Below are positions 31,251 through 41,528 of a stretch of DNA of 64,000 bases, in pieces. The notes under the pieces were generated by a model, which made no database searches, was not told where the DNA came from, and was given only the letters and a program-made list of their open reading frames with translations. The first letter of the stretch is position 1. The number at the start of each line of letters is the position of its first letter. A program made the position numbers and the translations under genes. The DNA is from Mesostigma viride (taxonomy: Eukaryota; Streptophyta; Mesostigmatophyceae; Mesostigmatales; Mesostigmataceae): assembly GCA_009746045.1 (NCBI GenBank), contig RPFO01000154.1:4976146-5040145 (forward strand). Direction: 5' to 3'.

Positions 31251-32199
31251 ATCATCAAATACTATATGGTAGCTAGCTAAAAAGCGGGCCGGTCGACAGG
31301 GCGTCACATGCTGACTTGAAAGTGGAACCGCTTGCATTTTACTCTCGTGGTCCCTGCAAGAAATAAAGCAAACCGACACAATATACGCAAGAGGAAAAGA
31401 AATCAGATCCTTGACATAGATGTAAGCGTTCTACAAGGATCTTGAGCTCAGCACCACCTAAAAATCCATGCAGCAAATGTGTATGGCAAATCATAATTCC
31501 ATCAACATACAATTCTACACATCCATGCATGCAAGAGGCCGGGGGAAAAAAAACAGGCCCTTGCAGATAAACATCTATACCTTCAAATGCCAAAATAATG
31601 ACACCTATAATTCCCCCTAAAATGAAAGCAGTGCAAGAGACAAAAAAGACATCAGATCCTTGACATAGACATCACCATTCTACAAGGAAGAGCTCACCAG
31701 CACCTAACGGTCCATGCAGCAAATGTGTAGAACCCAACACTCACTCTTATGGCAAAGCAGCCCCATGTGGCAAGGCAGCACCATACACATGAATCACACC
31801 ATGCGCCAGATGTCACACGAGCAAGGCACAACGTTGTCGTCGGATCAGAAAGCAACAAACGTGAAAACGCTAGCGGCCCAAATCTGAGATTCCGCGGAAC
31901 ACAGAAAATAAGAAAGCTCAGAAGCTACCAGCAAGGGATCGAACATATGACCTTTGGCATGATTTCGCGGCTGTGTGAGTCTCCTGATCCGAAGGCATCT
32001 CACTTAATTAACGTTTCGAAACAGCCAAACTGCGGAAAATCTCTTACCGGAGAGAGTTGCCAATATCAAGGAGACAACCAGCGCAGGCCAGAAATCGGGA
32101 GAATCCGGACCATGGTAGCTCGAGCCTGCCGTTATCTTGTCCGCGTTTTCGAGTCGTGCAGGATTATGAATATGAATGGAGATGGAAATGTGTAGCCTT

Positions 32200-33115
32200 G
32201 TGCATTGAAATTACGGCTGGCTGACGTGAAGAGCGACTACATGACCTACACGGTGGGGCCGGAAACGGCTTGCTTGATTGTGTTTCATCGTGGGCAACGA
32301 GTCCAACAACTACTTTCTCTGGGCGGCAAACTGCGGCAAATTGAACGCAAACCTCATCATGAAATCTTGACCGTCGAAATGTAACAATCCGACGACTTAT
32401 GCAGTATGCCGCGTAATTTTCTGTTGCGGGAGAGCCGTTGGGCCGGTTCCCGACGCGGGCGACCAGTGGTTTGCGTTAAGTTAACTTAGCTGAAGTTCCC
32501 CAAGCCGCATGATGGCTCTCATCGACGGCCTCAGTCTATTGACGCGTCGGCCCGATTTTGGCGGCACCCAATTTGACCCCAACGGCACCTACCGACAAAG
32601 GGCATACGTACGTTTCACGCGCACCACGACCTTCGAGCTCTGCTATGGCGGTGGTGCCGTGGGGCCCGCATCAGACTGCGGGCCCTTATCTGCTTTGGCG
32701 GTGCTGCCGTTGGGCCCGCATCAGAATTCAGGCCCTTTATGCATGCGGGCCATTAATGCATGTTACTTTTTTAGTCTTCTGCATACAAATATGAAGCAAT
32801 GAGGTCGTGTCCTCTGGATTTTTGCACTGCAAATGGCATTTGCACCGTGTGCAGTTCCTGGACGTTTGGAAACATGCATGATGGCATGTGGCTAATGTAA
32901 TGACTGACTAGCTAGACCGTTTCAGTGGTTTTTCATTTGCGGGTATTTCCTCGTAAATGGTGGGAAAGCGATCGCAGCAATGGTTCTCACCACTAGACAC
33001 TCCCGGCCAGTGAAGCTCGAAAAACACGCCCTGATCAAGCAAGCTGTTTCCGGCCCCACTGTATAGGTCATCTTACAGTCGCTCTTTGCGTAAGCCAGCC
33101 ATAATTTCAATGAAC
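32200..33115. repeat. Inverted duplication inside the CACTA element
   Basis: About 85 bases at 32203-32280 recur reverse-complemented at about 33033-33115 with roughly 85-90% identity. Both encode a peptide with MTYTVGPETACLI. The fragment may be a duplicated exon of the lost transposase, but this is not shown. Confidence 0.75.
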
Positions 33116-33565
33116 AAGGCTACACATTTGCATACTCTTTGCTTGGTTATCGGTGTGCCTTTGTTTGGATGCAGGGGGGATCGCTGTGCTGACACAACGC
33201 GGCAAGGGATTTGCTGGTAGAAGATGCCCTTCCCAAGGCTGATTACAGCGACCCTGCGAATGGCGACGAGGCCTACTGGTGAGCCTTGTTTTTTGCAAAT
33301 GCTACTTACGCCGTCTGCTTTGGTTTTTTTAATTCAGTCCTATTGAAAGGCGCCTTGGGATTAGCCATGCAATCATGTTTTACTGTCACAAAGCCAGCCC
33401 TAGTAATTAATATCTAGTTTGTTTGGTTTTACCCATCCGGGTGCCATGATCTTGCCGCCAGTAAAAGCGTCCTGTGTTGTATCTGTTCTATTTTTTTTAA
33501 TAACCAATACTTGCAATAATAATACTCTTTGCTGGGTTATCGGTGTGCGTTTGTTTGAATGCAGG

Positions 33566-34507
33566 CGAGATCGCTGTGCTGACACAACGTTCAACGTGCT
33601 TGCATGGGCATCATTAAACCTGACGCCGCTTGTGCCGCAAGGCATTGTAGCGGCGTGTGGGGGCGTGAAGCGCTACGCGGATTCTTTCCACAAAGTCAGG
33701 ATACACGGGTTCAACTACCGCACGGAGGCTGCGGACCAATCCCAGGGAAAGCGGCACAAGAATGCGGGAGTTGCGGTGCATGGCCCGGGCGGTGTAGACT
33801 TTGGTTTCATTACACACATTCTGAAGGCCAGGTTAGAGTACCCACGAGGGGGCTGGGAATGGCAGCTGTTGTTGAAGGTGGAGCTTTTTGATCGCCTTCA
33901 TGTCGCTCACCTGCCCCACGAGAGGTTGGTGGTCATCAGCAGCGCACAGGCCCCCAGGTCGTCGTGCCTTGTGTTGCCAGGTGCAGTGAGCTCAGTTGGG
34001 TATGTCGTCGATGAATGCTATGCTCCCGAAATGGTGGTAATCCCTGCCAAACTGCCATGGAGCATGGCACATCAGGCGCAATCTGCCCTCAGTAACCATG
34101 TGTATCACAGCGTGGCAGCAGATTTCCCCACCATGCCGCAGTTTGAAGTGATTGAGGAGGGTGAGCCGATGCCACCGCCACCGCCTAGTGGCAAGAAGAA
34201 AGGCAAGAAGAAGGGGTCCAAGAAGAAGAAGGTGGCAGCGGCAGACCTAGGTGATGGCGACGTGGTGCGCCGCGCTGGCAAGGCACCTGCTCGAGGGCGC
34301 AGCCGCAAGCGTGGTGCTCCCACAGATGCTGGACCTAGCCAGCCCACCGTTGTAATTGAGGAGGTCCCTATGGCAAAGAGGGCCAGTGGAAGGCAGCGTA
34401 AAGCTGTGAACTATTGCGACACTAGTGGGGATGACACTATGTCATCAGAAGATGATGTTGATGCAAGCAACCCCTCGGACAGCAGTTCTGAAGAAGATGA
34501 CTATTGA
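33566..34507 (+). CDS. CACTA transposase C-terminal part (DUF4216-like)
   Basis: The likely exon starts at the acceptor TTTGTTTGAATGCAG (ending 33565). The region FHKVRIHGFNYRTEA, KNAGVAVHG, FGFITHILKARLEY and WQLLLKVELFD resembles the DUF4216 domain at the C-terminus of plant TNP2-type CACTA transposases. The tail is Lys/Pro-rich with KKKGKKKGSKKKK and an acidic end (SSSEEDDY). The upstream catalytic part was not found in the element. The segment around the acceptor is duplicated 393 bases upstream (33127-33198). The family assignment is by eye only. Confidence 0.6.
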   Translation, partial: RDRCADTTFNVLAWASLNLTPLVPQGIVAACGGVKRYADSFHKVRIHGFNYRTEAADQSQGKRHKNAGVAVHGPGGVDFGFITHILKARLEYPRGGWEWQLLLKVELFDRLHVAHLPHERLVVISSAQAPRSSCLVLPGAVSSVGYVVDECYAPEMVVIPAKLPWSMAHQAQSALSNHVYHSVAADFPTMPQFEVIEEGEPMPPPPPSGKKKGKKKGSKKKKVAAADLGDGDVVRRAGKAPARGRSRKRGAPTDAGPSQPTVVIEEVPMAKRASGRQRKAVNYCDTSGDDTMSSEDDVDASNPSDSSSEEDDY

Positions 34508-34684
34508 TTTAATTTGGGCATGACAGCATTGTTTATGGAATGATGTGCTGTTTTATATTGTATGACAACCCTATATTAATTGCACCTTTGTGCACCCTAT
34601 AATGCATATCAAAGTGGTGTTGAGTTTTTTTTCACGTTCAGGACTTAATGAAATAAAGCTCATGATTTTTCTCGTGTTACACTC

Positions 34685-34990
34685 TTGGTGAGAAATTTCT
34701 CACCACGTTGACTTGTGATTTTTCTCGTGTTGGTGAGAAACTTCTCAATTTTCTCAATTTTCTCAATTTTTCGGACTTTTTCTCACCCATTCTCACCTTT
34801 TTTCTCACTTTAGGGTTTTTTCTCACCCCAATCTCACCAAAACCCCCTTTTTCTCACCAAAATCTCACCCTGGTGAGATTTTTTGCCTAGCGTCTGCGGA
34901 AAAAAATTGAGATTTTTCTCAATTTTCTCAAAAAATTCTCACAAAAGGTGAGAAAATTGAGGGTTTTGAGAAAATTCTCAGAATCTGAGT
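34685..34990 (+). repeat. CACTA right subterminal repeats
   Basis: Many copies of TTCTCACC and TTCTCAATT, inverted relative to the left array. They end in the terminal inverted repeat at 34987-34998. Confidence 0.9.
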
Positions 34991-34998
34991 TCCTAGTG

Positions 34999-35213
34999 TG
35001 GGTCCGAATGGTTCGCACGGCATCACCGTCCCGTTGTTGGATCGGTGTCACCGCAGGTGTGACAGAACCGCCCGTTCGCCAAGTCGGCCCTGCTTGCACA
35101 TGGCGTTGGGGATGCTTTTCGACCCAATTACCACGATGGTGCGTACACATCGACGTGAATAACACAAGTGCCTTCGCGGCATCCTGGCTACACGTGATCA
35201 AGCCCGTTGTCAT
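34999..35213 (-). CDS. Gypsy ORF3, N-terminal part
   Basis: ATG-type start at 35213, 33 bases after the integrase stop (35246). It encodes MTTGLITCS to VRTIRT, with the motif GPTWRTGGS that is repeated after the CACTA element as GPTRRTGGS. The frame continues at 30593 if the CACTA element and one TG are removed, giving a protein of about 445 residues. Confidence 0.7.
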
Positions 35214-35245
35214 AGCGCCCCCACCACTACTACCTTCGCGGTAGC

Positions 35246-36424
35246 CTAGTGGAGGGCATGCTCGGCCTTATACTCGCGAAGCAGACGTTCACACCCTTCT
35301 AGCTCATTCTCGGTTCGCCACGAATCCTCGTAATCATGCTGAGCAAAACGCCACCGTACGCGATACTGTCGCTGTCTACCTCTCCCACGCTTGATGTCCC
35401 GGTGGCCCACGGTCTCGGCCACCTCGTCTTCCTGTTCTCCAGTCTCTGGGTTGTACTCGACAGGGGCCGGCGGGTTAAGCCGACCTTGGATGGAGTTCTG
35501 GTGGTATAACTTGAGCTGGTCTCGATGGAAGTTGGAGGAAGTGTTCCAGGAGCTCGGGATGTCCACCTTGAACATCACATCTCCAAGCTTCTCCAAAACC
35601 TTGTGTGGCCCCAGGAACATAGGACGGAGCTTTGTCTTGAGCTCACCCTCTACCTTCTCAGAGAAACGTCCTAGGCGGGGGCCTTCCACCAGTACCCAGT
35701 CGCCCACCTCGATGGCCGGCGTGCGCGCATCTAGGCGGCCAGCAGTCCTCGCCATGTAGCGCTCTGCGGCGGCCCGGTAGCCCTTGACCGCACTGTCATG
35801 GGTCTGGCGCATCTGGACCAGCAACCTCTCCACCCCTTCGAGGGTGTCTCGCCGGACCGACTTCTCAGCTAAGGCTGGGCTTGTGAGAAGGTCAGTCGGC
35901 GTGAGCGGATGCCTGCCCGTGTTGAGGAAGAATGGTGTGAAGCCATGAGCTGCCTGGGGGGCGTTATTCAGGGAGAACTCCACCAAACCCAAGAACTCTT
36001 CCCAGTTGCTTCCCACCGCGTCGGTGTAGTGGCGCATGGTCTCTTGCACTGTGCGGTTCAGCCTCTCCACCAGGTGGGAGGACGAGCTGTGATATGCTGT
36101 CCCCAGCGACACCTTGGTGCCCAGGCATTCAAAGAACTTCTGCCAGAAGCGGGCCGTGAACAGCTTGTCTCGGTCCGATATGAATTGCCGGCTGAGTCCG
36201 CGGTACCTGAACACGTGGTGAAGGTATAGCTTAGCGCAAGCCTCGGCCGTGAGTTCGGCCGGACATGGTGCCAGGTGACACATGCGCGTCAAACGGTCCA
36301 GGAAAACCAGAATCATGCTGTTGCCATTCTTGGTCTTCCGGAAGGGGCCAACAAAATCCATCATCAGGGAATCCCAAGGGCCCATCGGGTCTGGTAGGGT
36401 CTGGGGGACCGCCTGTGAGCCCAA
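35246..36424 (-). CDS. Gypsy integrase core and chromodomain
   Basis: Catalytic triad D23, D84 and E120 with exactly 35 residues between the last two (MMDFVG, FISD, HLVERL). GPY/F-like region near LRPMFLGPHKVLEKLG. The C-terminus QYRVRWRFAQHDYEDSW resembles a chromodomain, which directs chromoviruses to heterochromatin. The usual HHCC zinc module in front of the core is not recognisable; a T15 run (36422-36436, minus strand) and a CACAG lie there instead. The first residues of the open frame may not be the real start. Confidence 0.9.
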   Translation of the reverse strand: MGSQAVPQTLPDPMGPWDSLMMDFVGPFRKTKNGNSMILVFLDRLTRMCHLAPCPAELTAEACAKLYLHHVFRYRGLSRQFISDRDKLFTARFWQKFFECLGTKVSLGTAYHSSSSHLVERLNRTVQETMRHYTDAVGSNWEEFLGLVEFSLNNAPQAAHGFTPFFLNTGRHPLTPTDLLTSPALAEKSVRRDTLEGVERLLVQMRQTHDSAVKGYRAAAERYMARTAGRLDARTPAIEVGDWVLVEGPRLGRFSEKVEGELKTKLRPMFLGPHKVLEKLGDVMFKVDIPSSWNTSSNFHRDQLKLYHQNSIQGRLNPPAPVEYNPETGEQEDEVAETVGHRDIKRGRGRQRQYRVRWRFAQHDYEDSWRTENELEGCERLLREYKAEHALH

Positions 36425-37467
36425 AAAAAAAAAAAAAGTAAGGCCGCAGGCTCCGTGACAGTGAACCGACTAATCAACGTCTCCAGGACAGAAGTGATCG
36501 TGTACGTGTCCGCCTCCTCCTCAAGGGTTTGGTGCACGTACTCCAAAAAAATGGTAGGGGGCCCGATGCGCTGCAGGTGAAAAATTCCCTGAGCCGGTAC
36601 CACGTGGCTGAGTGGCACTCGTGACCGGGACCCCTCCCTTTCCCCGGGGGCGCGCACGTCCTCGCGCGCGGCCTCCCAGTCGGGAGACAAGTCGTCCTGG
36701 GTCGTGCGACCGGTGTGGAACAGATAGCGACTGTGCGGCGACCCTGGGTCGCCACAAGGCGAGCCAGGCTCCTGCGCGGAGCCACATGTGGTGTGAAGTA
36801 CGTCCATAGTCTCATAAAAATCTGCGTAGTCCGCCCGCCTAGAAAGGGCGTCCGGGACCACATTCTCTGCACCCTTCACGTACTGAATTTTGAAAGGGGC
36901 AAACTGAGACAAGTACTCCATCCACCGCGCCTGACGGGGCGTCAAGTTAGGTTGGGCGAGCAGATGCGTGAGGGGCCGATGGTCCGTGTGGATGATCAGC
37001 CGGTGGGGATCAAGGTCCCCCTGCTCGCTAATCGCAACGTCAAACTGAGCCCCGAGAAGATGATGGCGCCAAGTGTGACAGCAGTAGACCACAGCAAGAA
37101 GCTCCTGCTGATGCACCGGGTAGTTACGCTCGGCGGGGATCATGGTGCGGGAGATATACTCAACCGGCTGTAACCCCTGACCCTGGTCCTGCAGGAGGAC
37201 GCCGCCAATCGCAACCTTGCTCGCGTCCGTGGCCACCACATAGGGCCTTGACGGATCCGGGATAGCGAGCACGGGTGCTGTGGTCAAGCTGTGCTTGAGG
37301 GCCTCGAAGGCCTGCTGGCACGGTTCCGACCAGACAAAGGGAACACCCTTCTTGAGGAGGGCGTTGATGGGGGCAGCTATTGTCGCGAAGCGGGGATAAA
37401 GCGTCGGTAGTATGACGCGATACCCAAAAAGCTGCGCACACCCTTGACGTCGGTCGGGGTCGGCCAC
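36364..37467 (-). CDS. Gypsy RNase H and linker
   Basis: Continuation of pol in another frame. End of RT connection (APINALLKKGVPFVWSEPCQQAFEALK), then RNase H with VATDASKVAIGGVL, AERNYPVHQQELLAVV, IIHTDHRPLTHLL and VVPDALSRR. The frame change from the RT ORF lies at about 37450-37500, where an intermediate frame supplies SFLGIASYYRRFI. Two single-base changes suffice to join them. Confidence 0.9.
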   Translation of the reverse strand: MADPDRRQGCAQLFGYRVILPTLYPRFATIAAPINALLKKGVPFVWSEPCQQAFEALKHSLTTAPVLAIPDPSRPYVVATDASKVAIGGVLLQDQGQGLQPVEYISRTMIPAERNYPVHQQELLAVVYCCHTWRHHLLGAQFDVAISEQGDLDPHRLIIHTDHRPLTHLLAQPNLTPRQARWMEYLSQFAPFKIQYVKGAENVVPDALSRRADYADFYETMDVLHTTCGSAQEPGSPCGDPGSPHSRYLFHTGRTTQDDLSPDWEAAREDVRAPGEREGSRSRVPLSHVVPAQGIFHLQRIGPPTIFLEYVHQTLEEEADTYTITSVLETLISRFTVTEPAALLFFFFWAHRRSPRPYQTRWALGIP

Positions 37468-39112
37468 TGTTGGATGGAAGCAATCTTGCGGGGTCCGTCG
37501 CGACGCCAGCGGCAGAGAGGGTGTGACCCAAAAAGGGCACGCTGCGTCCAGCGCGGACCTTGGCCTTGCGGACCGAAAGATGCTCCTCTTCCATAATGCG
37601 CAACACTGTGTCGACGTCCTCTAAGTGATCCTCGAAAGTCTTGGAGTACACGAGGATGTCGTCCAGGTACGCGAGAGCGCATGTGCGCTTGTAGGACCAC
37701 GGGGGCTTCACGCCCCTGTTGGGGTCCTTGAGGTCACGGGAAACCTGCGGAAGATGCGCGGTTCCCATGACAGGGCGGAGGATGTCGTTCATGAGCATCT
37801 GGAAGCTCGCGGGGGAATTGCACAAACCCATCGCGGCCACCCGAAACTGGTAATGCCCAAAGGGCGTGTTGAACGCCGTCTTGTGACAATCCTCCGGGGC
37901 GATGCGAAGCTGCCAGAAGCCATCCGCGCAGTCTAGGACTGTAAAGCACGTGGCTCCTTGGACGCGGTTGAAGATATCGTCGATGCGCGGAAGGGGGTAC
38001 TTGGACTTTACCGTGATAGCATTGAGCTTCCGGTAGTCCGTGACGAGCCGCCACTTGCCCCCAGGCTTAGGGACCAGTAGCACACCAGCCGAGAAGGGGC
38101 TATTGCTAGGCTCGATGAGACCCCGCTCCAAGAGCGCCATCAAGATCTTCTTCAGCTCCACCAGCTCAACTGGACCCATGCGGTACATGGGGGAGGACGT
38201 GGGACCATAGCCCTCCTTCACCTGGATGCGGTGGAGCACTGAGCGGTGCGGGGGAAACTCCTGCTTGCTTTCGTCAAAGAGCTTCTCCCGTCGCGCTAGA
38301 ACCGCGTTATAACGCTCCGTCTCCTCGGGTGTAAACCCCACGCCGATCTCATTAAGGAGAACCTCTATGTTGGAGAGGTCAAGACGGTACATGTAGTACT
38401 CCTTGCCTCGACGCAGCTTACTCTCCAGTGACTTGAGGCTCATGAGGATCTGCGAGGCGTTGCGGGGCTGGGTGACTTCCCGCTCGTGCGTGATGTTATG
38501 CACGTCGGGGCCCTGCACTTGGTATTCGCTGACAGGGCTCCAAAAGGAACCGTCAGGGAACCACACCACGCGACGCCGAATGCTAATGTCCACATCCTGC
38601 GCGTCCAGCCAGTCGATGCCGATGATGATGTCGGCAGCTCCCAGCGGTGCGACCGTGGCTGTGAGCTCCACAGGGATGCCTTGAATCACAGCCTTGATAT
38701 CAACCCGACCAGGCGAGGGGCTCTTGCGACCATCTGAATAGGTCACATTCACCACTGTCGCATGTGGCCGGATGTCGTATCCTGCGCGACGCGCCAATGC
38801 CTCGTTGATGAACGACGTAGACGCACCCGTGTCCACCATGAACTGCACGTCCATGACGGTCTTGTCCTTGAGGTAGGGGTCTAATGCTGATCCCGGTACA
38901 GCCAGACCTCCCCTAAACAGGAGCAAGTTGCGGGTACCAGCCGGAGTTGCGCGCGTAGGCTGGTCGGAGCTCGCTGCGCTACCCGTGGCCGGCTGCGTGT
39001 TTGGAGCAGAAGTCTCGCCCAAGGATGCATCCGCACTTGTATTCGCTACAAGCGGGGTGCGACTATCTACTGTAACGACTGATTCTGCGCCCACGCTGGT
39101 ATTCGCTACCAA
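37160..39112 (-). CDS. Gypsy protease and reverse transcriptase
   Basis: Retropepsin with VDTGASTSFI and IIGIDWL, then RT with PFSAGVLLVPKPGGKWRLVTD, VLDCADGFWQL, FGHYQFRVAAMGLCNSPASFQ and ALAYLDDILVYSKT. An unusual insertion of about 25 residues separates the NDILRPVMG segment from YLDD. Sequence after GVATDPARL is out of frame. The open frame starts next to the gag stop (39163) in a different frame, so expression needs frameshifting or reinitiation. Confidence 0.93.
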   Translation of the reverse strand: MVANTSVGAESVVTVDSRTPLVANTSADASLGETSAPNTQPATGSAASSDQPTRATPAGTRNLLLFRGGLAVPGSALDPYLKDKTVMDVQFMVDTGASTSFINEALARRAGYDIRPHATVVNVTYSDGRKSPSPGRVDIKAVIQGIPVELTATVAPLGAADIIIGIDWLDAQDVDISIRRRVVWFPDGSFWSPVSEYQVQGPDVHNITHEREVTQPRNASQILMSLKSLESKLRRGKEYYMYRLDLSNIEVLLNEIGVGFTPEETERYNAVLARREKLFDESKQEFPPHRSVLHRIQVKEGYGPTSSPMYRMGPVELVELKKILMALLERGLIEPSNSPFSAGVLLVPKPGGKWRLVTDYRKLNAITVKSKYPLPRIDDIFNRVQGATCFTVLDCADGFWQLRIAPEDCHKTAFNTPFGHYQFRVAAMGLCNSPASFQMLMNDILRPVMGTAHLPQVSRDLKDPNRGVKPPWSYKRTCALAYLDDILVYSKTFEDHLEDVDTVLRIMEEEHLSVRKAKVRAGRSVPFLGHTLSAAGVATDPARLLPSNSGRPRPTSRVCAAFWVSRHTTDALSPLRDNSCPHQRPPQEGCSLCLVGTVPAGLRGPQAQLDHSTRARYPGSVKALCGGHGREQGCDWRRPPAGPGSGVTAG

Positions 39113-39162
39113 CGGGGTGTCCTTATCTAAGCTGTCTATCTGCCCGACGTTATTGACTTGCG

Positions 39163-41369
39163 CTACTTATCTACCTGTCCTACATCTACCTCTATCCGTG
39201 TAGGCAGGGACACTACGCACGAGGAACGGAGGGCCGGGAGACCGCCTCGTTCGACCGCCCGGTCCACTCTTCCCCCTACCTCATCCTCCTCGTCGCCATG
39301 CCCATAGCCGGCGACCGCCTTGCCATCCATAACCCCCGAGGCGCCATTACCCGAGTCCTGTTGCTGTGAGAACAACTCATTCAACTCGCGGTTCACCCGC
39401 TGGAACGAAGGACCCGTAGCGCGGGGCGTCTGGTGCTGCGTGGGACGCTGCCGGGCGTCCTGCAACTTGGCTGCGCGCTCGCCCGCGTTGCGAGGCCGGT
39501 CTGGGCGCCGTGCTTGTTCCGGGCGCTTACCGAAGGCAGGCCCGGAGAAACGGGGTGACGTCTGCTCGTCGCCACGATCGCGATCCCGTGGTGGTCGCGT
39601 GCAGTCCTTCTTGAGATGACCGACCTCGCCGCACCGGAAGCATCGCGCCTTGGACGCATCGATTGCATTGACCTGGGGCGCTTCATACTCGCCGTCCTCC
39701 TGCTCGTGGTCGATAATGTCCTCAGAGGACCCATCTTGGTCCACCGTAGTGAAGTGGACGCGACGCGGTGCAGCACCAGCATGCCGATAGGTGACCGCTG
39801 CGCGGCGGCGTGCGAGCACATCTGACACCTTTAGAAGGTACTGCTGGATCTCGATCACATCCCACTGCTCCCACGGTATCTCAGCAAAGCGCTTTAGCAC
39901 CTCATCTAGGAGCTCCGGACTCAGCGCCTCAATGAACCGCGACCTATATTCGGTCCAGGTCAAGTCCTCAAGGCGAGCCGAGAATGCTTCAAACTCTGTC
40001 AGAAACTCGCGGAACGGTGTGGTGCCTTGGCGTAGCTTGGCAAAAGCCAGACGCTCGTGGAGCTTCCAGTCAGGGGGCACCAGCTTGCGCTCAATGCGCT
40101 CTAGTAGCTCCTCTACTGTGCGAGGGTACAAGCGCGACGCGACACTCTCACAGTTGAGTATGCCGACCACTGAGGGATCCATGCAGTTGGTGACGACGTA
40201 GGAGATAAGAACCTCGGTAGCTAGCTCCCACCCATTGTGGTTGCACCACGCCCAGTAGATCTGTACCCACATACGCGTCCATTCGTCGATCTCGCGAGGG
40301 TTCATAGTCGCGCGCAGCTTGGGCACTGGTTTAAAGTCAGGCATGGGCGGCGCCTTAAACGCGTCGGCCCGAGGTCCGCCCACTGCGCGATACGGCGGAA
40401 CATTAAAGATCGACAACGAGTCATCTGCCGATGCAGGCGCTGACCTAGTCGCGCTGCGTTGTAGCCAGACAGACGAGGGATGCGCGTAGCCAGGATCACT
40501 GGGTGCCATGCGACTCAAGTTGAGGTTATTGCCATGCGACACGCTCGGCCGCGCAGGTCCGGCTGCTGGGACATTGCGCGCCGGATGGGACGACGCGGGC
40601 CTAGCCTCATCGTATACCGGCGGTGGAACCCTAGCCTCGTCCTGGGTCCACAGCGATGTCGCATTGGACTGCAGGTCACTGCCAAAAGAAACCCGTCGAC
40701 CGCTCGCCCAGGGATGTTGTAATCGTTGGGCACGTTGCGCGTGATAATAGGTCGCGTTCTGACTAAGCGGACCAACATCTGCGACCCGGTCGGCTGGCTT
40801 AGCGGCTGCTGCTGCTGCTGCAACGGCGGAAGCTGCTGCGGCTGCTGCCACTGTTGCTGCGGCGACGGCGGTGGCTGCTGCTGCTGTACTGGCTGCTGCT
40901 GCCACTGTTGCTGCTGCGGCTGTACTGGATGCTGCTGCCACTGCTGCGACAACGGCTGTTGCTGTTCCGAATGCTGCTGTGGGGACTGCACTGGGTGCTG
41001 CTGCGGCTGCCCGGGCGGGCGTTGCTGCGGCTGCACTGACTGGTGCTGGGCTGCACTCGTGGGATTCGATCTGGGCCGGGTCTCATCACCTGCCCGTTCC
41101 ATCAGCTGGTTATACTCAGCCTGCATTCGCTGCGGCTGGTATTCCTCCCTATTATCCATCCTATCCGCTCCTCGTGGCCTTCGCGGCTCACGGGAGGTAC
41201 TAGCCAGCTCACCTGGGTGACCTACAGGACTGCCTTGCTGGTAGGACGAGCCCTGTTGTGATACCTCCTGTACTTGGTACTCTGGGCTGCCCTGCCTATC
41301 CAAGTCTGCACCTCCCTCCTCGGAATGACTCCTAGTCGTGCCGCGTACCTTCTTTTTACCCCGCGGCAT
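39163..41369 (-). CDS. Gypsy gag with zinc knuckle
   Basis: Probable start MPRGKKK at 41369. A Gln-rich stretch of CAG/CAA repeats follows (40800-41040). The capsid-like region is WVQIYWAWCNHNGWELATEV to FREFLTEFEAFSARL. The CCHC knuckle is CFRCGEVGHLKKDC. The frame switches near 40790, just after the Gln-rich repeat. The alanine-rich frame across that repeat is an artefact of reading CAG as GCA. It ends at 39163. Confidence 0.88.
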
Positions 41370-41528
41370 GTTTACCAGTACCACATCCACAAGAGAAGGA
41401 AGGAAGGAGAGAGGAAGAAGGAGGAAAATGCCATGCACATGCCCACAAGCAATCAACCAAGCGACTGCCCTACGTTATTCTGCTAATGTAGCTATTATAT
41501 AGTAAGCTATAATTAGTACTCTACTCCT

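Larger units (their letters stand above)
30594..34998 (+). mobile_element. CACTA (EnSpm) DNA transposon
   Basis: Ends are CACTAGGAACTC and GAGTTCCTAGTG. Both ends hold many GGTGAGAAA units (left) or TTTCTCACC units (right), the subterminal repeats that CACTA transposases bind. The flanks share only TG on both sides (30592-30593 and 34999-35000); CACTA elements usually duplicate 3 bp. Removing the element with one TG restores the gypsy ORF3 frame. The only sizeable coding part is at 33566-34507. No DDE catalytic domain was found, so the copy is probably non-autonomous. Confidence 0.9.

Noticed and set aside
30594-34998. Tc1/mariner or Harbinger assignment from TA or CTAG flanks
   Set aside because: The full CACTA termini, subterminal GGTGAGAAA arrays and DUF4216-like protein fit CACTA better.
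40800-40941. Alanine-rich N-terminus of gag
   Set aside because: It is the CAG repeat read out of frame. The MPRGKKK frame gives a normal Gln-rich gag start.
40726-41220. Cys/Gly-rich plus-strand protein
   Set aside because: Complement of the CAG/CAA repeat in gag; it has no codon logic of its own.
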